In this document: positions 47,012-54,773 of the stretch, one piece after another
Numbering within the stretch: the stretch's first letter is position 1
Layout of the letters: the number at the start of each line of letters is the position of its first letter
Source: Chitinimonas taiwanensis DSM 18899
GTDB lineage: Bacteria > Pseudomonadota > Gammaproteobacteria > Burkholderiales > Chitinimonadaceae
DNA: 64,000 bases
NCBI RefSeq assembly: GCF_900119825.1
Contig: NZ_FPKR01000013.1
Coordinates: forward strand, 63,061-127,060
Reading direction: 5' to 3'
The notes under the pieces: generated by a model
The model's database searches: none
The model's input: the letters and a program-made list of their open reading frames with translations, nothing else
What the model was told of the DNA's origin: nothing
Translations under genes and position numbers: made by a program

Positions 47012-48889
47012 TCATGGTTTTACATAGTTAATACCGAATGTCTCTTTAATCAGATCCCGCAAGCATATCACCTTAACTGTGTTCTTATACACTCCACCCT
47101 CATCGCTTTCTATATTAAATATCTCCCATTCGAAATTTACATTTGGAATAGGCCGAATACTTCCAAAACAGGTGTACGTATCCTTTGCTAAAGAATTCAC
47201 ATCCACGTCGACCTCCCACGCAATTATATAGTCAACAATTGCCAATGCGTGATTAAAAGGCCCTGTATTAGAAAATTGATACTTATACTCAATGGTTGCA
47301 ATGTTCTCTTTAGCCAAAGGAGAAGGGGAACTCTCTTGCTTCAAACCAAGACTATCAATCCCTTGAGTTGAGAAGGTAATCACCTTCTTCCAATAGTCAA
47401 CCTGTGGATTTTCCGCACTCACCCATTGCCCAAGCGTGGCATATAGCACCCCCACCCAATATTCCTCACCTGGCATCGGGGACAAAAAGAGACGAGACTC
47501 TCCACTAGGTGCATCCACCCGGAATCGCTCCCTGCTCTTTAGCAAAGAGATAGATGAGTCCAATATCTCCATCTGCTCATTGAGTTTATTCTCTGTACTC
47601 TCTCTTCTCAATCGAGAAAGAAGCTCCGAAAACACCGCATCACCCTTCTTGACATTGTCAAGAAATTTCTTTATTTCACGCAAAAAATCGGGGTCTGACA
47701 GCGTATCAAATGCCTTCTTACTAAGAGAATTTCGATTAGTTACGAGATCAAACTCCCCATCAACTATGAGAGTGTAATGCATTGGACTCTCACCTTCAGC
47801 CAAGACGTGATACTCATCCAAAGAACTCAAAAGATCAGGATATCTACAGATTTTTATCCCGTTGACTGAAATGAACAGTCCTCGCTGCTCACTAAGTCTA
47901 ATACCAGATTTCGCCTTGCCTTTTCTATCAAGATTTGGATATTCCTCATGTGCTCGACGATTTCCATCAATCGCAAGCATTACCGAATAACTCCCACCAG
48001 ATATGTTGAAACTTTTAGCCGCCCGGGTAAAAAATCGGCCGTCACGCAGACGAGCCACAGCGGATGGTGATTTTATATCCGAATCGGCAGATTTGGTTTC
48101 TAGGTATGGAAATCCATATGGAATATCCACAGCCTTCCTCGCACCATAGAAGGTGAACTTTGCCGGCTCAATTTTTGCCGATATTTGAGATATATGATTA
48201 GCTGAAAAACCTTGAGCCTTATCAATCCACTTGGTATCACCATGTCTAGTATAGAATCTCACATAATTATAAACATAAGATTCTTCAATCTTCTTACTGA
48301 AAGTGAAATGACGGCCAAAATTCTCCACATCCAGCTTTTCAATATAGATAAGCGTACCGGTCTTGCTATCACTATTAGCAACCAACTTCAGCAAGCTATC
48401 GATCGCCTGCTGATTTTCCGCGGATGGCGAGTTAACAAATTCCGTCAATATGGAACTCAAATCAGAATTGATTTTTGGCGTAATATCAAATCCCGTATCT
48501 AGATTTTTCCTTGGATTATCAATTATCTTATAACTCCAACCGGAATCTTTGCCAGAAGATTTTGATGCCACAAGAATTCTTCCACAAGCAAAGCACAGCT
48601 TAGAGCCTTGGCATTTATACCCAATTGCATCCCCTTTTTTCTTTGTCGATTTTCCAATTGAAAAAAATGCCTCGTAAGGAGTGATGCCATTGACTTTCTT
48701 TTGCGTATCTAACCCATGCCCATCATCAAAGAAGATAAATCCATCTTCGGACTTTATCGGGGCATAAAATATCTGCTTAGCGGAAGCATCGTAGGAATTT
48801 GATATCAGCTCACGCAATACCTCACAAGGGTCATTCCTATTAACAGACAGTTCACCAAGCACATGTCGAAATTCAATTTGCGGCTTCAT
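47012..48889 (-). CDS. AT-rich GHKL ATPase (MORC/Hsp90-like), possible defence protein
   Basis: 625 residues from the ATG at 48887-48889; TTG at 48899-48901 would add four. The N-terminal GHKL fold has the N box RELISNSYDAS (Glu27, Asn31, Asp34), the G1 box DDGHG (55-59) and a G2-like IGYKCQGSK (89-97) followed by the Lys-rich lid. The remainder (about 150-625) shows no domain I can name. Base composition and codons (many AAA, ATT, TTA) differ sharply from every neighbour, pointing to recent transfer. Free-standing GHKL ATPases of this type often lie in bacterial defence islands; function here is inference. No partner gene is adjacent. Confidence 0.75.
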   Translation of the reverse strand: MKPQIEFRHVLGELSVNRNDPCEVLRELISNSYDASAKQIFYAPIKSEDGFIFFDDGHGLDTQKKVNGITPYEAFFSIGKSTKKKGDAIGYKCQGSKLCFACGRILVASKSSGKDSGWSYKIIDNPRKNLDTGFDITPKINSDLSSILTEFVNSPSAENQQAIDSLLKLVANSDSKTGTLIYIEKLDVENFGRHFTFSKKIEESYVYNYVRFYTRHGDTKWIDKAQGFSANHISQISAKIEPAKFTFYGARKAVDIPYGFPYLETKSADSDIKSPSAVARLRDGRFFTRAAKSFNISGGSYSVMLAIDGNRRAHEEYPNLDRKGKAKSGIRLSEQRGLFISVNGIKICRYPDLLSSLDEYHVLAEGESPMHYTLIVDGEFDLVTNRNSLSKKAFDTLSDPDFLREIKKFLDNVKKGDAVFSELLSRLRRESTENKLNEQMEILDSSISLLKSRERFRVDAPSGESRLFLSPMPGEEYWVGVLYATLGQWVSAENPQVDYWKKVITFSTQGIDSLGLKQESSPSPLAKENIATIEYKYQFSNTGPFNHALAIVDYIIAWEVDVDVNSLAKDTYTCFGSIRPIPNVNFEWEIFNIESDEGGVYKNTVKVICLRDLIKETFGINYVKP

Positions 48890-48899
48890 CGGATCTTCC

Positions 48900-48926
48900 A
48901 AAAAAAATCCGCAACTAGTGCGGATT
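48900..48926 (-). terminator. Terminator of nrdB, just ahead of the GHKL gene
   Basis: On the minus strand AATCCGC-ACTAGTT-GCGGATT is followed by a run of T. It begins 17 bp after the nrdB stop and its T run ends 11 bp before the ATG of the GHKL gene. Confidence 0.85.
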
Positions 48927-48942
48927 GGAATGTTCAGAAAAG

Positions 48943-50100
48943 TTAATCCCAGCTCAAAGCCCCACCGCTCTGATACTCAATCACCCGCGTCTCGAAGAAG
49001 TTCTTCTCCTTCTTCAAGTCGATCATCTCGCTCATCCACGGGAAGGGGTTGGTCGCGCCCGGGAACATCGGCTCCAAACCGATCTGCTGCATGCGGCGGT
49101 TACAGATGAAACGCAGGTAGTCCTTGAACATCGAGGCGTTCAGGCCCAGCACGCCGCGCGGCATGGTGTCTTCGGCGTAGGCGTATTCCAGGTCCACGGC
49201 CTTCTGGAACAGGCCGGTCAGCTCAGCCTTGAATGCCTCGGTCCACAGATGGGGGTTTTCCATCTTGATGGTGTTGATCAGGTCGATGCCGAAGTTACAG
49301 TGCATCGACTCGTCGCGCAGGATGTACTGGTACTGCTCGGCGGCGCCGGTCATCTTGTTCTGGCGGCCCAGGGCCAGAATCTGCACGAAGCCCACATAGA
49401 AGAACATGCCTTCCATGATGCAGGCGAACACGATCAGGCTCTTCAAGAGCTGCTGGTCCGCAGCCGGGGTGCCGGTCTTGAAGTTCGGGTTGGTCAGCGC
49501 GTCGATGAAGGGGATGAGGAAATCGTCCTTGTCGCGGATCGACTTGATCTCGTGATAGGCGTTGAAGATTTCGGCTTCATCCAGACCCAGGCTTTCCACG
49601 ATGTACTGGTAGGCGTGGGTGTGGATCGCTTCTTCGAAGGCCTGGCGCAGCAGGAACTGGCGGCATTCCGGCGCGGTGATGTGGCGGTAGGTGCCCAGCA
49701 CGATGTTGTTGGCGGCCAGCGAGTCGGCCGTGACGAAGAAACCGAGGTTGCGCTTGACCAGACGGCGCTCGTCTTCGGACAGGCCGTTCGGGTTCTTCCA
49801 CAGCTCGATATCGCGCTGCATATTGATTTCCTGCGGCATCCAGTGGTTGGCGCAGGTGGCCAGGTATTTCTCCCAGGCCCATTTGTACTTGAACGGCACC
49901 AGCTGGTTCACATCGGTGCCGCCATTGATGATGCGCTTGTCCACGGCGCTGATGCGGCCGGTGCTGGGGGCCTGCACGCTGGCCGTGTTGTAGTCGGCAG
50001 CAGCCGGCGCGGCTTCGAAGCTGTATTGCGGCTGAGCCGGGGCCTGTGGCGCGGCCGGCTTGGCGGCGGGTTGTGCGGGGGTATCGTCCCAAGACAGCAT
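48943..50100 (-). CDS. nrdB: Ribonucleotide reductase class I beta subunit NrdB
   Basis: 385 residues. Houses the di-iron tyrosyl radical for deoxynucleotide synthesis. A long Ala/Pro-rich N-terminal tail (1-45) precedes the R2 fold. The metal ligands lie in [16 protein letters not shown] and [10 protein letters not shown]. The radical Tyr is in [12 protein letters not shown]. Overall the sequence is close to the chlamydial-type R2 lineage, but the Asp and Tyr indicate a normal tyrosyl enzyme. The C-terminal tail that docks to NrdA is intact. GGGAGAAAACGAC precedes the ATG. Separated from nrdA by 663 bp of repeat sequence. Confidence 0.96.
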   Translation of the reverse strand: MLSWDDTPAQPAAKPAAPQAPAQPQYSFEAAPAAADYNTASVQAPSTGRISAVDKRIINGGTDVNQLVPFKYKWAWEKYLATCANHWMPQEINMQRDIELWKNPNGLSEDERRLVKRNLGFFVTADSLAANNIVLGTYRHITAPECRQFLLRQAFEEAIHTHAYQYIVESLGLDEAEIFNAYHEIKSIRDKDDFLIPFIDALTNPNFKTGTPAADQQLLKSLIVFACIMEGMFFYVGFVQILALGRQNKMTGAAEQYQYILRDESMHCNFGIDLINTIKMENPHLWTEAFKAELTGLFQKAVDLEYAYAEDTMPRGVLGLNASMFKDYLRFICNRRMQQIGLEPMFPGATNPFPWMSEMIDLKKEKNFFETRVIEYQSGGALSWD

Positions 50101-50202
50101 GTCGTTTTCTCCCGATCTCTATCTGAATAAGTGTTGCAGTTTCATGCTTCGACCGATCTTTCACCTTGATCGATCACAAATTTATCTACGGAGTGCCCAG
50201 CT

Positions 50203-50410
50203 CCCGTCGGTGTCGCCGAGCAGCGCAGACTGGCGTGGGGCAGTCCGTGGCCGCCTGTCTGAGTCCGGCTGCAAGCCGGGCGAGTTCGGCCACGGCCACG
50301 ACAGTCGAGCAGCGCAGGGAACCCGGCGCAGCCGGGCGACACCGTCGGGTCGCCTTTCTTTGCTTACTTTCTTTGGCGAAGCAAAGAAAGTAAGGCGGCT
50401 GCGGGACGCA
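50203..50410 (+). repeat. Repeat R1, copy C
   Basis: About 208 bp parallel to copy B. The terminal hairpin is CTTACTTTCTTTG (50363-50375) with its exact complement at 50382-50394 around GCGAAG. Compared with copy B, several stem positions change on both sides so that pairing is kept. Confidence 0.75.
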
Positions 50411-50447
50411 CTCCCGCTGAAAACATTCGCGGCGTAGCCGCTTAATA

Positions 50448-50488
50448 CTTCCTACTAAGCAAGCCCACCGGACTTGCTTAGTAGGAAG
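50448..50488. terminator. Perfect 16-bp hairpin downstream of nrdA
   Basis: CTTCCTACTAAGCAAG (50448-50463) is the exact complement of 50473-50488, with a 9-nt loop. No T run on either side. It could attenuate or process the nrdA-nrdB message. Confidence 0.5.
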
Positions 50489-50763
50489 GGCTCCGAGGAG
50501 CCCATTCCTGCTTACTGCATTACCACTTGGGCCAGGCGGCCCGCCAAGCCTTGAGCCGGCCTGGCGGTGTGGGCATCTGCTGGGCGGCGCGAGCGGCTGC
50601 CAGCACCTCGCCCAGCGTCAGCTCGGCTTTCGCCGAGCCTGCCACTACGTCACTAGCAAGCTTCGCACTGCCCGCTTCGCGGGCGACAGCTTCGCCTAGG
50701 GCGAATCCGTCCGGGGTTGTGGCTGCGCCGCTTTCCCTCGCGCTCAGCTTGCCCGTGACTGCG

Positions 50764-53673
50764 TCACTGGCAAGCTTCGCACTCGGGGTTGTCGATGCTG
50801 CAAAACTTGGCCGACTCAGCGGCGCCCTCCCCTGCGGCATAGCTGGCCACCGGCGCGGCTGCCGGGGCGGCGGCGATCTGGCCACCACCCACCGGCACCG
50901 AGTTCAGCTCGCCACCACGGCCGGTCGACTTCTCGGCGCTGGAGGCGGACAGGGTGCGCAGGTAGTAGGTGGTCTTCAGACCGCGTACCCAGGCCAGCTT
51001 GTACAGATCGTCCATCTTCTTGCCCGATGCACCGGCCATATAGATGTTCAGGCTCTGCGCCTGGTCGATCCACTTCTGGCGACGCGAGGCGCATTCGACC
51101 AGCCAGTTTGCTTCCACTTCGAAGGCGGTGGCGTAGATGGCCTTCAGGTCTTGCGGCACGCGGTCGATGCGGGTCAGCGAGCCATCGAAGTACTTGATGT
51201 CGCCAATCATCACGTCATCCCACAGGCCACGTTCCTTCAGGTCGTGCACCAGGTGTTCATTGATGACGGTGAATTCGCCCGACAGGTTCGATTTCACGAA
51301 GATGTTCTGGTAGTTCGGCTCGATGGAGGCGGACACACCGACGATGTTGGCGATGGTCGCGGTCGGGGCGATGGCCAGGCAGTTGCTGTTGCGCATGCCG
51401 TAGGTGGCGATGCGCGCACGCAGCTCGCTCCAGTCCAGCTGGCTGCTGCGATCCATTTCCAGGTAGCCGCCGCGGGCTTCCATCAAGAGGTCGATGCTGT
51501 CCTGCGGCAGGATGCCCTTGGACCACAGGCTGCCAGCGTAGCTTGGGTACTTGCCGCGCTCTTCGGCCAGCTCGGTGCTGGCGTAGTAGGCGTGGTAGGC
51601 CACCACTTCCATCGAACGGTCGGCGAATTCCACCGCGGCGTCCGAGGCGTACGGGGTGCGCAACAGGTGCAGGCAGTCTTGGAAGCCCATGATGCCCATG
51701 CCGACCGGACGGTGACGCAGGTTGGAATTGCGCGCCTTCTTCACCGGGTAGAAGTTGATGTCGACCACGTTATCCAGCATGCGCATGGCAGTCTTGGTGG
51801 TGCGACGAATCTTGTCGGCGTCCAGCGTGTACTGACCATCGGCGCCCAGCACCATATGGTTGACCAGGTTGACCGAACCCAGATTACACACGGCGATTTC
51901 GTTGTCGTTGGTGTTCAGGGTGATTTCGGTACACAGATTGGAGCTGTGCACCACGCCCACGTGCTGCTGCGGGCTGCGGATATTGCACGGGTCCTTGAAG
52001 GTGAACCAGGGGTGGCCGGTTTCAAACAGCATGGTCAGCATCTTGCGCCACAGCTGCAGGGCCGGAATCTTCTTGTACACGCGCATTTCGCCGCGCTCGG
52101 CCTTGGCTTCGTACTTGGTGTAAGCCTCGGCAAAGGCCTTGCCGTACAGGTCGTGCAGGTCCGGGGTTTCGCTCGGGCTGAACAGGCTCCAGTCGCCGCC
52201 TTCCATCACGCGCTGCATGAACAGGTCGGGAATCCAGTTGGCAGTGTTCATGTCGTGGGTACGACGGCGGTCATCACCGGTGTTCTTACGCAGTTCGAGG
52301 AATTCCTCGATGTCGGCGTGCCAGGTTTCCAGATAGGCACACACGGCGCCCTTGCGCTTGCCGCCCTGGTTCACCGCCACGGCGGTGTCGTTCACCACCT
52401 TCAGGAAGGGGACGATGCCTTGCGATTTGCCATTGGTGCCCTTGATATGGCTGCCCAGCGCACGCACCGGGGTCCAGTCATTACCCAGGCCGCCGGCGAA
52501 CTTGCTCAGCAGGGCGTTTTCCTTCAGACCTTCGTAGATGCCATCGAGGTCATCGGCGATGGTGGTCAGGTAGCAGGACGACAGCTGCGAGCGCAGGGTG
52601 CCCGAGTTGAACAGGGTCGGGGTCGAGGACATGAAGTCGAAGGTCGACAGCACGTTGTAGAACTCGATGGCGCGTGCTTCGCGGTCGATTTCACGCAGCG
52701 CCAGGCCCATGGCCACGCGCATGAAGAAGGCCTGCGGCAGCTCGATGCGATGGCCGTGGATATGCAGGAAGTAGCGATCGAACAGGGTTTGCAGACCCAG
52801 GTAGTCGAACTGGTAGTCGCGATCGTGCTTCATGGCGGCGCCCAGGCGCGCTAGGTCGAACTGCGCCAGTTCCGGGTCGAGCAGCTCGGCTTCAATGCCC
52901 TGCTTGATGAACTTGGGAAAGTATTCGGCGTAACGGGTGGCCATTTCCTCGTGCATCACTTCCTCACCCAGCACTTCGCGGCGCAGGCTGTGCATCAGGA
53001 GGCGAGCGGTGACCTTGGAGTAGGACGGCTCTTTTTCGATCAGCTGGCGGGCGGACAGGATGGCGGACTTGCGCACTTCCTCGGCCGGCACGCCGTCGTA
53101 CAGATTCTTCAGGGTTTCGCCGACGATGTGCTCGGCATCGGTCACCGCTTCAAAGCCCGAACAGGCCGATTGCACCAGGGCGCGCAGGCGGGCCACGTCC
53201 AGCGGCTTCACCACGCCTTCGTCGTTCACATTGATGGCGCTGGCCGGTGCGTGCTCGGCTTCGCCCTTGGCCAGACGTTCCTGATGGCGACGTTCGCGGT
53301 ACAGCACATAGGAGCGCGCCACATCGTGCTCGCCCGAGCGCATCAGAGCCAGTTCAACCTGGTCCTGGATGTCTTCGATATGGATGGCGCCGCCTTCCGG
53401 CTTGCGACGCATCAGCGCATTGACCACCAGATCGGTGACGCGCTGCACGGTTTCACGTACCGAGGCCGACTGTGCCGCTGCACCACCATGCACGGCCAGG
53501 AAGGCCTTGGTGATGGCGACCGAGATCTTCATCGGCTCGAACGGGACAACGGCACCGTTACGGCGGATGGTCTTGTACTCGGCGCCCGACTGGGCAGCGG
53601 TGGAGCCCACGCTGTCGTTGGCTTGCGGGTAAGCCGCGCGCGTGGTACTGGCGGTATCGGTAGTGGCGTACAT
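50764..53673 (-). CDS. nrdA: Ribonucleotide reductase class I alpha subunit NrdA
   Basis: 969 residues. Catalytic subunit reducing ribonucleoside diphosphates. An N-terminal ATP cone (about 35-130, KTIRRNGAVVPFEPMKISVAITKAF) gives overall activity control. The barrel carries SSCYLTTIADDLDGIYEGLK, the NLCTEI segment, and Tyr pairs near the end. The C-terminal Cys pair in NPECEACQ receives electrons from thioredoxin or glutaredoxin. Preceded by NrdR boxes at 53900-53947. Confidence 0.96.
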   Translation of the reverse strand: MYATTDTASTTRAAYPQANDSVGSTAAQSGAEYKTIRRNGAVVPFEPMKISVAITKAFLAVHGGAAAQSASVRETVQRVTDLVVNALMRRKPEGGAIHIEDIQDQVELALMRSGEHDVARSYVLYRERRHQERLAKGEAEHAPASAINVNDEGVVKPLDVARLRALVQSACSGFEAVTDAEHIVGETLKNLYDGVPAEEVRKSAILSARQLIEKEPSYSKVTARLLMHSLRREVLGEEVMHEEMATRYAEYFPKFIKQGIEAELLDPELAQFDLARLGAAMKHDRDYQFDYLGLQTLFDRYFLHIHGHRIELPQAFFMRVAMGLALREIDREARAIEFYNVLSTFDFMSSTPTLFNSGTLRSQLSSCYLTTIADDLDGIYEGLKENALLSKFAGGLGNDWTPVRALGSHIKGTNGKSQGIVPFLKVVNDTAVAVNQGGKRKGAVCAYLETWHADIEEFLELRKNTGDDRRRTHDMNTANWIPDLFMQRVMEGGDWSLFSPSETPDLHDLYGKAFAEAYTKYEAKAERGEMRVYKKIPALQLWRKMLTMLFETGHPWFTFKDPCNIRSPQQHVGVVHSSNLCTEITLNTNDNEIAVCNLGSVNLVNHMVLGADGQYTLDADKIRRTTKTAMRMLDNVVDINFYPVKKARNSNLRHRPVGMGIMGFQDCLHLLRTPYASDAAVEFADRSMEVVAYHAYYASTELAEERGKYPSYAGSLWSKGILPQDSIDLLMEARGGYLEMDRSSQLDWSELRARIATYGMRNSNCLAIAPTATIANIVGVSASIEPNYQNIFVKSNLSGEFTVINEHLVHDLKERGLWDDVMIGDIKYFDGSLTRIDRVPQDLKAIYATAFEVEANWLVECASRRQKWIDQAQSLNIYMAGASGKKMDDLYKLAWVRGLKTTYYLRTLSASSAEKSTGRGGELNSVPVGGGQIAAAPAAAPVASYAAGEGAAESAKFCSIDNPECEACQ

Positions 53674-53869
53674 GTCAGGAATTCCCCTTTACGTTTATCT
53701 AATGGGCCGTGGCGCATCGTGCGCGCCAGGACCGGTTATGCAATGAACCGCCCGAAAGGGACCGGGGCGGCAGGTTCAGGTGGTGGGTGTGAACTGCCCG
53801 CGAGCGGCGGACCCCAAAACCCCTGAACGCACACACTCAAAAACACACTGCGGAATACCCACAGCGGGG

Positions 53870-53900
53870 TGTGCATAATCTGTGCAGAAAATGTGGAAAA
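53870..53900. promoter_or_regulatory. Two DnaA boxes upstream of nrdA
   Basis: The minus strand reads TTATGCACA (53870-53878) and TTTTCCACA (53892-53900), both fitting the DnaA consensus TT(A/T)TNCACA. A third, perfect TTATCCACA lies at 54083-54091 on the same strand. DnaA control of nrdAB is known in E. coli. Confidence 0.55.
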
Positions 53901-53947
53901 CACAATATGTAGTGTTTTATGACTGCTTCGACCACTAAGTCTAGTGA
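53900..53947. promoter_or_regulatory. Tandem NrdR boxes of the nrd promoter
   Basis: ACACAATATGTAGTGT (53900-53915) is nearly identical to the NrdR consensus ACACTATATATAGTGT. A second box, CCACTAAGTCTAGTGA (53932-53947), starts 32 bp away, about three helical turns, the usual NrdR spacing. NrdR would repress nrdA when dATP is plentiful. Confidence 0.85.
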
Positions 53948-54246
53948 CGAGACACGGGGCTGGCAATAGCTGATTTCGTCATCCCCGTGGTTGTTGGTTC
54001 TGACACAGCATGGCGCGCCAAAACTGCCCCGCGCACCGGTCGGCCACCCCCCTTTTGCCGCCAGCTGGCCCCACCCGCCCGGTGTGGATAAGTCGCGCCA
54101 GAACCAGCAGCAAACGCTGATATGACAGGGCTATAAGGGGAAAAGGCGCTGCGCGCGGTAGCGGATTGTCGCTGCGGCTTGCCCGTGGCCGGGCGCGGGT
54201 TGATCATGCGGGCAGAGCCGATCCACGCCTGCCCTGGAGTCATCAC

Positions 54247-54654
54247 ATGCTGTTTGCTGCCCGCCCCTTGTTTCTGCGCACCACCCTGCTGCTATGCAGC
54301 GCACTGGCCCTGCCCGCCTGCGCTGGCAAAACACCGCCTGCCGCGACCACCTATGCGCAGCTGGAAGCCGCAATTGGCGGCGCGCGCTGCCAGCAGGACA
54401 GCGACTGCCGCACGGTGGCGGTGGGCGCGCGGGCCTGCGGCGGGCCGGCCGCCTATCTGCCCTGGTCGCAGCGCGAAGGCGATGCGGCACGCATTACTGC
54501 ACTATCCGAGCAGCACCAGCGCCAGGCGCGTGCCGCAGTCAGCGCCAGCGGCATGGCCTCCATCTGCAGCCTGGTCAGCGACCCGGGCGCGCGTTGCGAG
54601 GCGCAGCGCTGCGTATTGCGTAAGGCCGGTGGCGCACAGGAATCGGTGTACTGA
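54247..54654 (+). CDS. Cys-rich putative lipoprotein
   Basis: 135 residues. Signal sequence with lipobox ALPAC|AG near residue 26. The mature part holds CQQDSDCRTVAVGARACGGP and SICSLVSDPGARCEAQRCVL, so at least six Cys besides the lipidated one could form disulfides. The arrangement resembles small bacterial proteins of unknown function with a DxDC-CGGP core. GGAG lies before the ATG. A strong terminator follows. Confidence 0.7.
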   Translation: MLFAARPLFLRTTLLLCSALALPACAGKTPPAATTYAQLEAAIGGARCQQDSDCRTVAVGARACGGPAAYLPWSQREGDAARITALSEQHQRQARAAVSASGMASICSLVSDPGARCEAQRCVLRKAGGAQESVY

Positions 54655-54694
54655 ACCCGGCGCAGCAGTCCGCCCAAGGCGGGTTACAGCCAGA

Positions 54695-54728
54695 AAAAAG
54701 CCATGCATCTTGCGATGCATGGCTTTTT
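54695..54728. terminator. Bidirectional Rho-independent terminator
   Basis: AAAAAGCCATGCATC (54695-54709) pairs with 54714-54728, which ends in TTTTT, around a TTGC loop. It lies between the convergent lipoprotein and subtilase genes. Confidence 0.92.
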
Positions 54729-54773
54729 ATTTGCCAGGGGCAGGCCTTACGGCACCGCCCCGGTACGTACCGC

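Larger units (their letters stand above)
50101..50763. repeat. nrdA-nrdB spacer with repeats and hairpins
   Basis: 663 bp, unusually long for nrdAB. Contains R1 copy C (50203-50410), a perfect 16-bp stem (50448-50463 with 50473-50488), a small GGCTCC/GGAGCC hairpin (50489-50502), and a partial duplication of the nrdA 3' end: CGTCACT-GCAAGCTTCGCACT at 50648-50669 repeats 50761-50782 with one mismatch. The open frame at 50520-50888 runs through this duplication and into nrdA on another frame and is not credible. Confidence 0.65.
53674..54246. other. nrdA / lipoprotein divergent region
   Basis: 573 bp. The nrdA-proximal 200 bp is leader. The NrdR and DnaA boxes lie at 53870-53947, and a further DnaA box at 54083-54091. 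The rest shows no gene; open frames here are short and lack ribosome sites. Confidence 0.5.

Noticed and set aside
48943-50100. Chlamydial-type (Mn/Fe, class Ic) NrdB
   Set aside because: Overall similarity to the chlamydial R2 group is visible, but the radical Tyr (in LGTYRHIT) and the Asp ligand (in TADSL) are present, so a normal tyrosyl di-iron enzyme is expected.
50520-50888. 122-codon frame overlapping the nrdA 3' end
   Set aside because: Its repeated SAKLASD segments come from the duplicated nrdA end in another frame; no ribosome site.
50527-52854. 775-codon open frame on the plus strand
   Set aside because: Antisense to nrdA; the translation is rich in His, Gln and Val with no motif.
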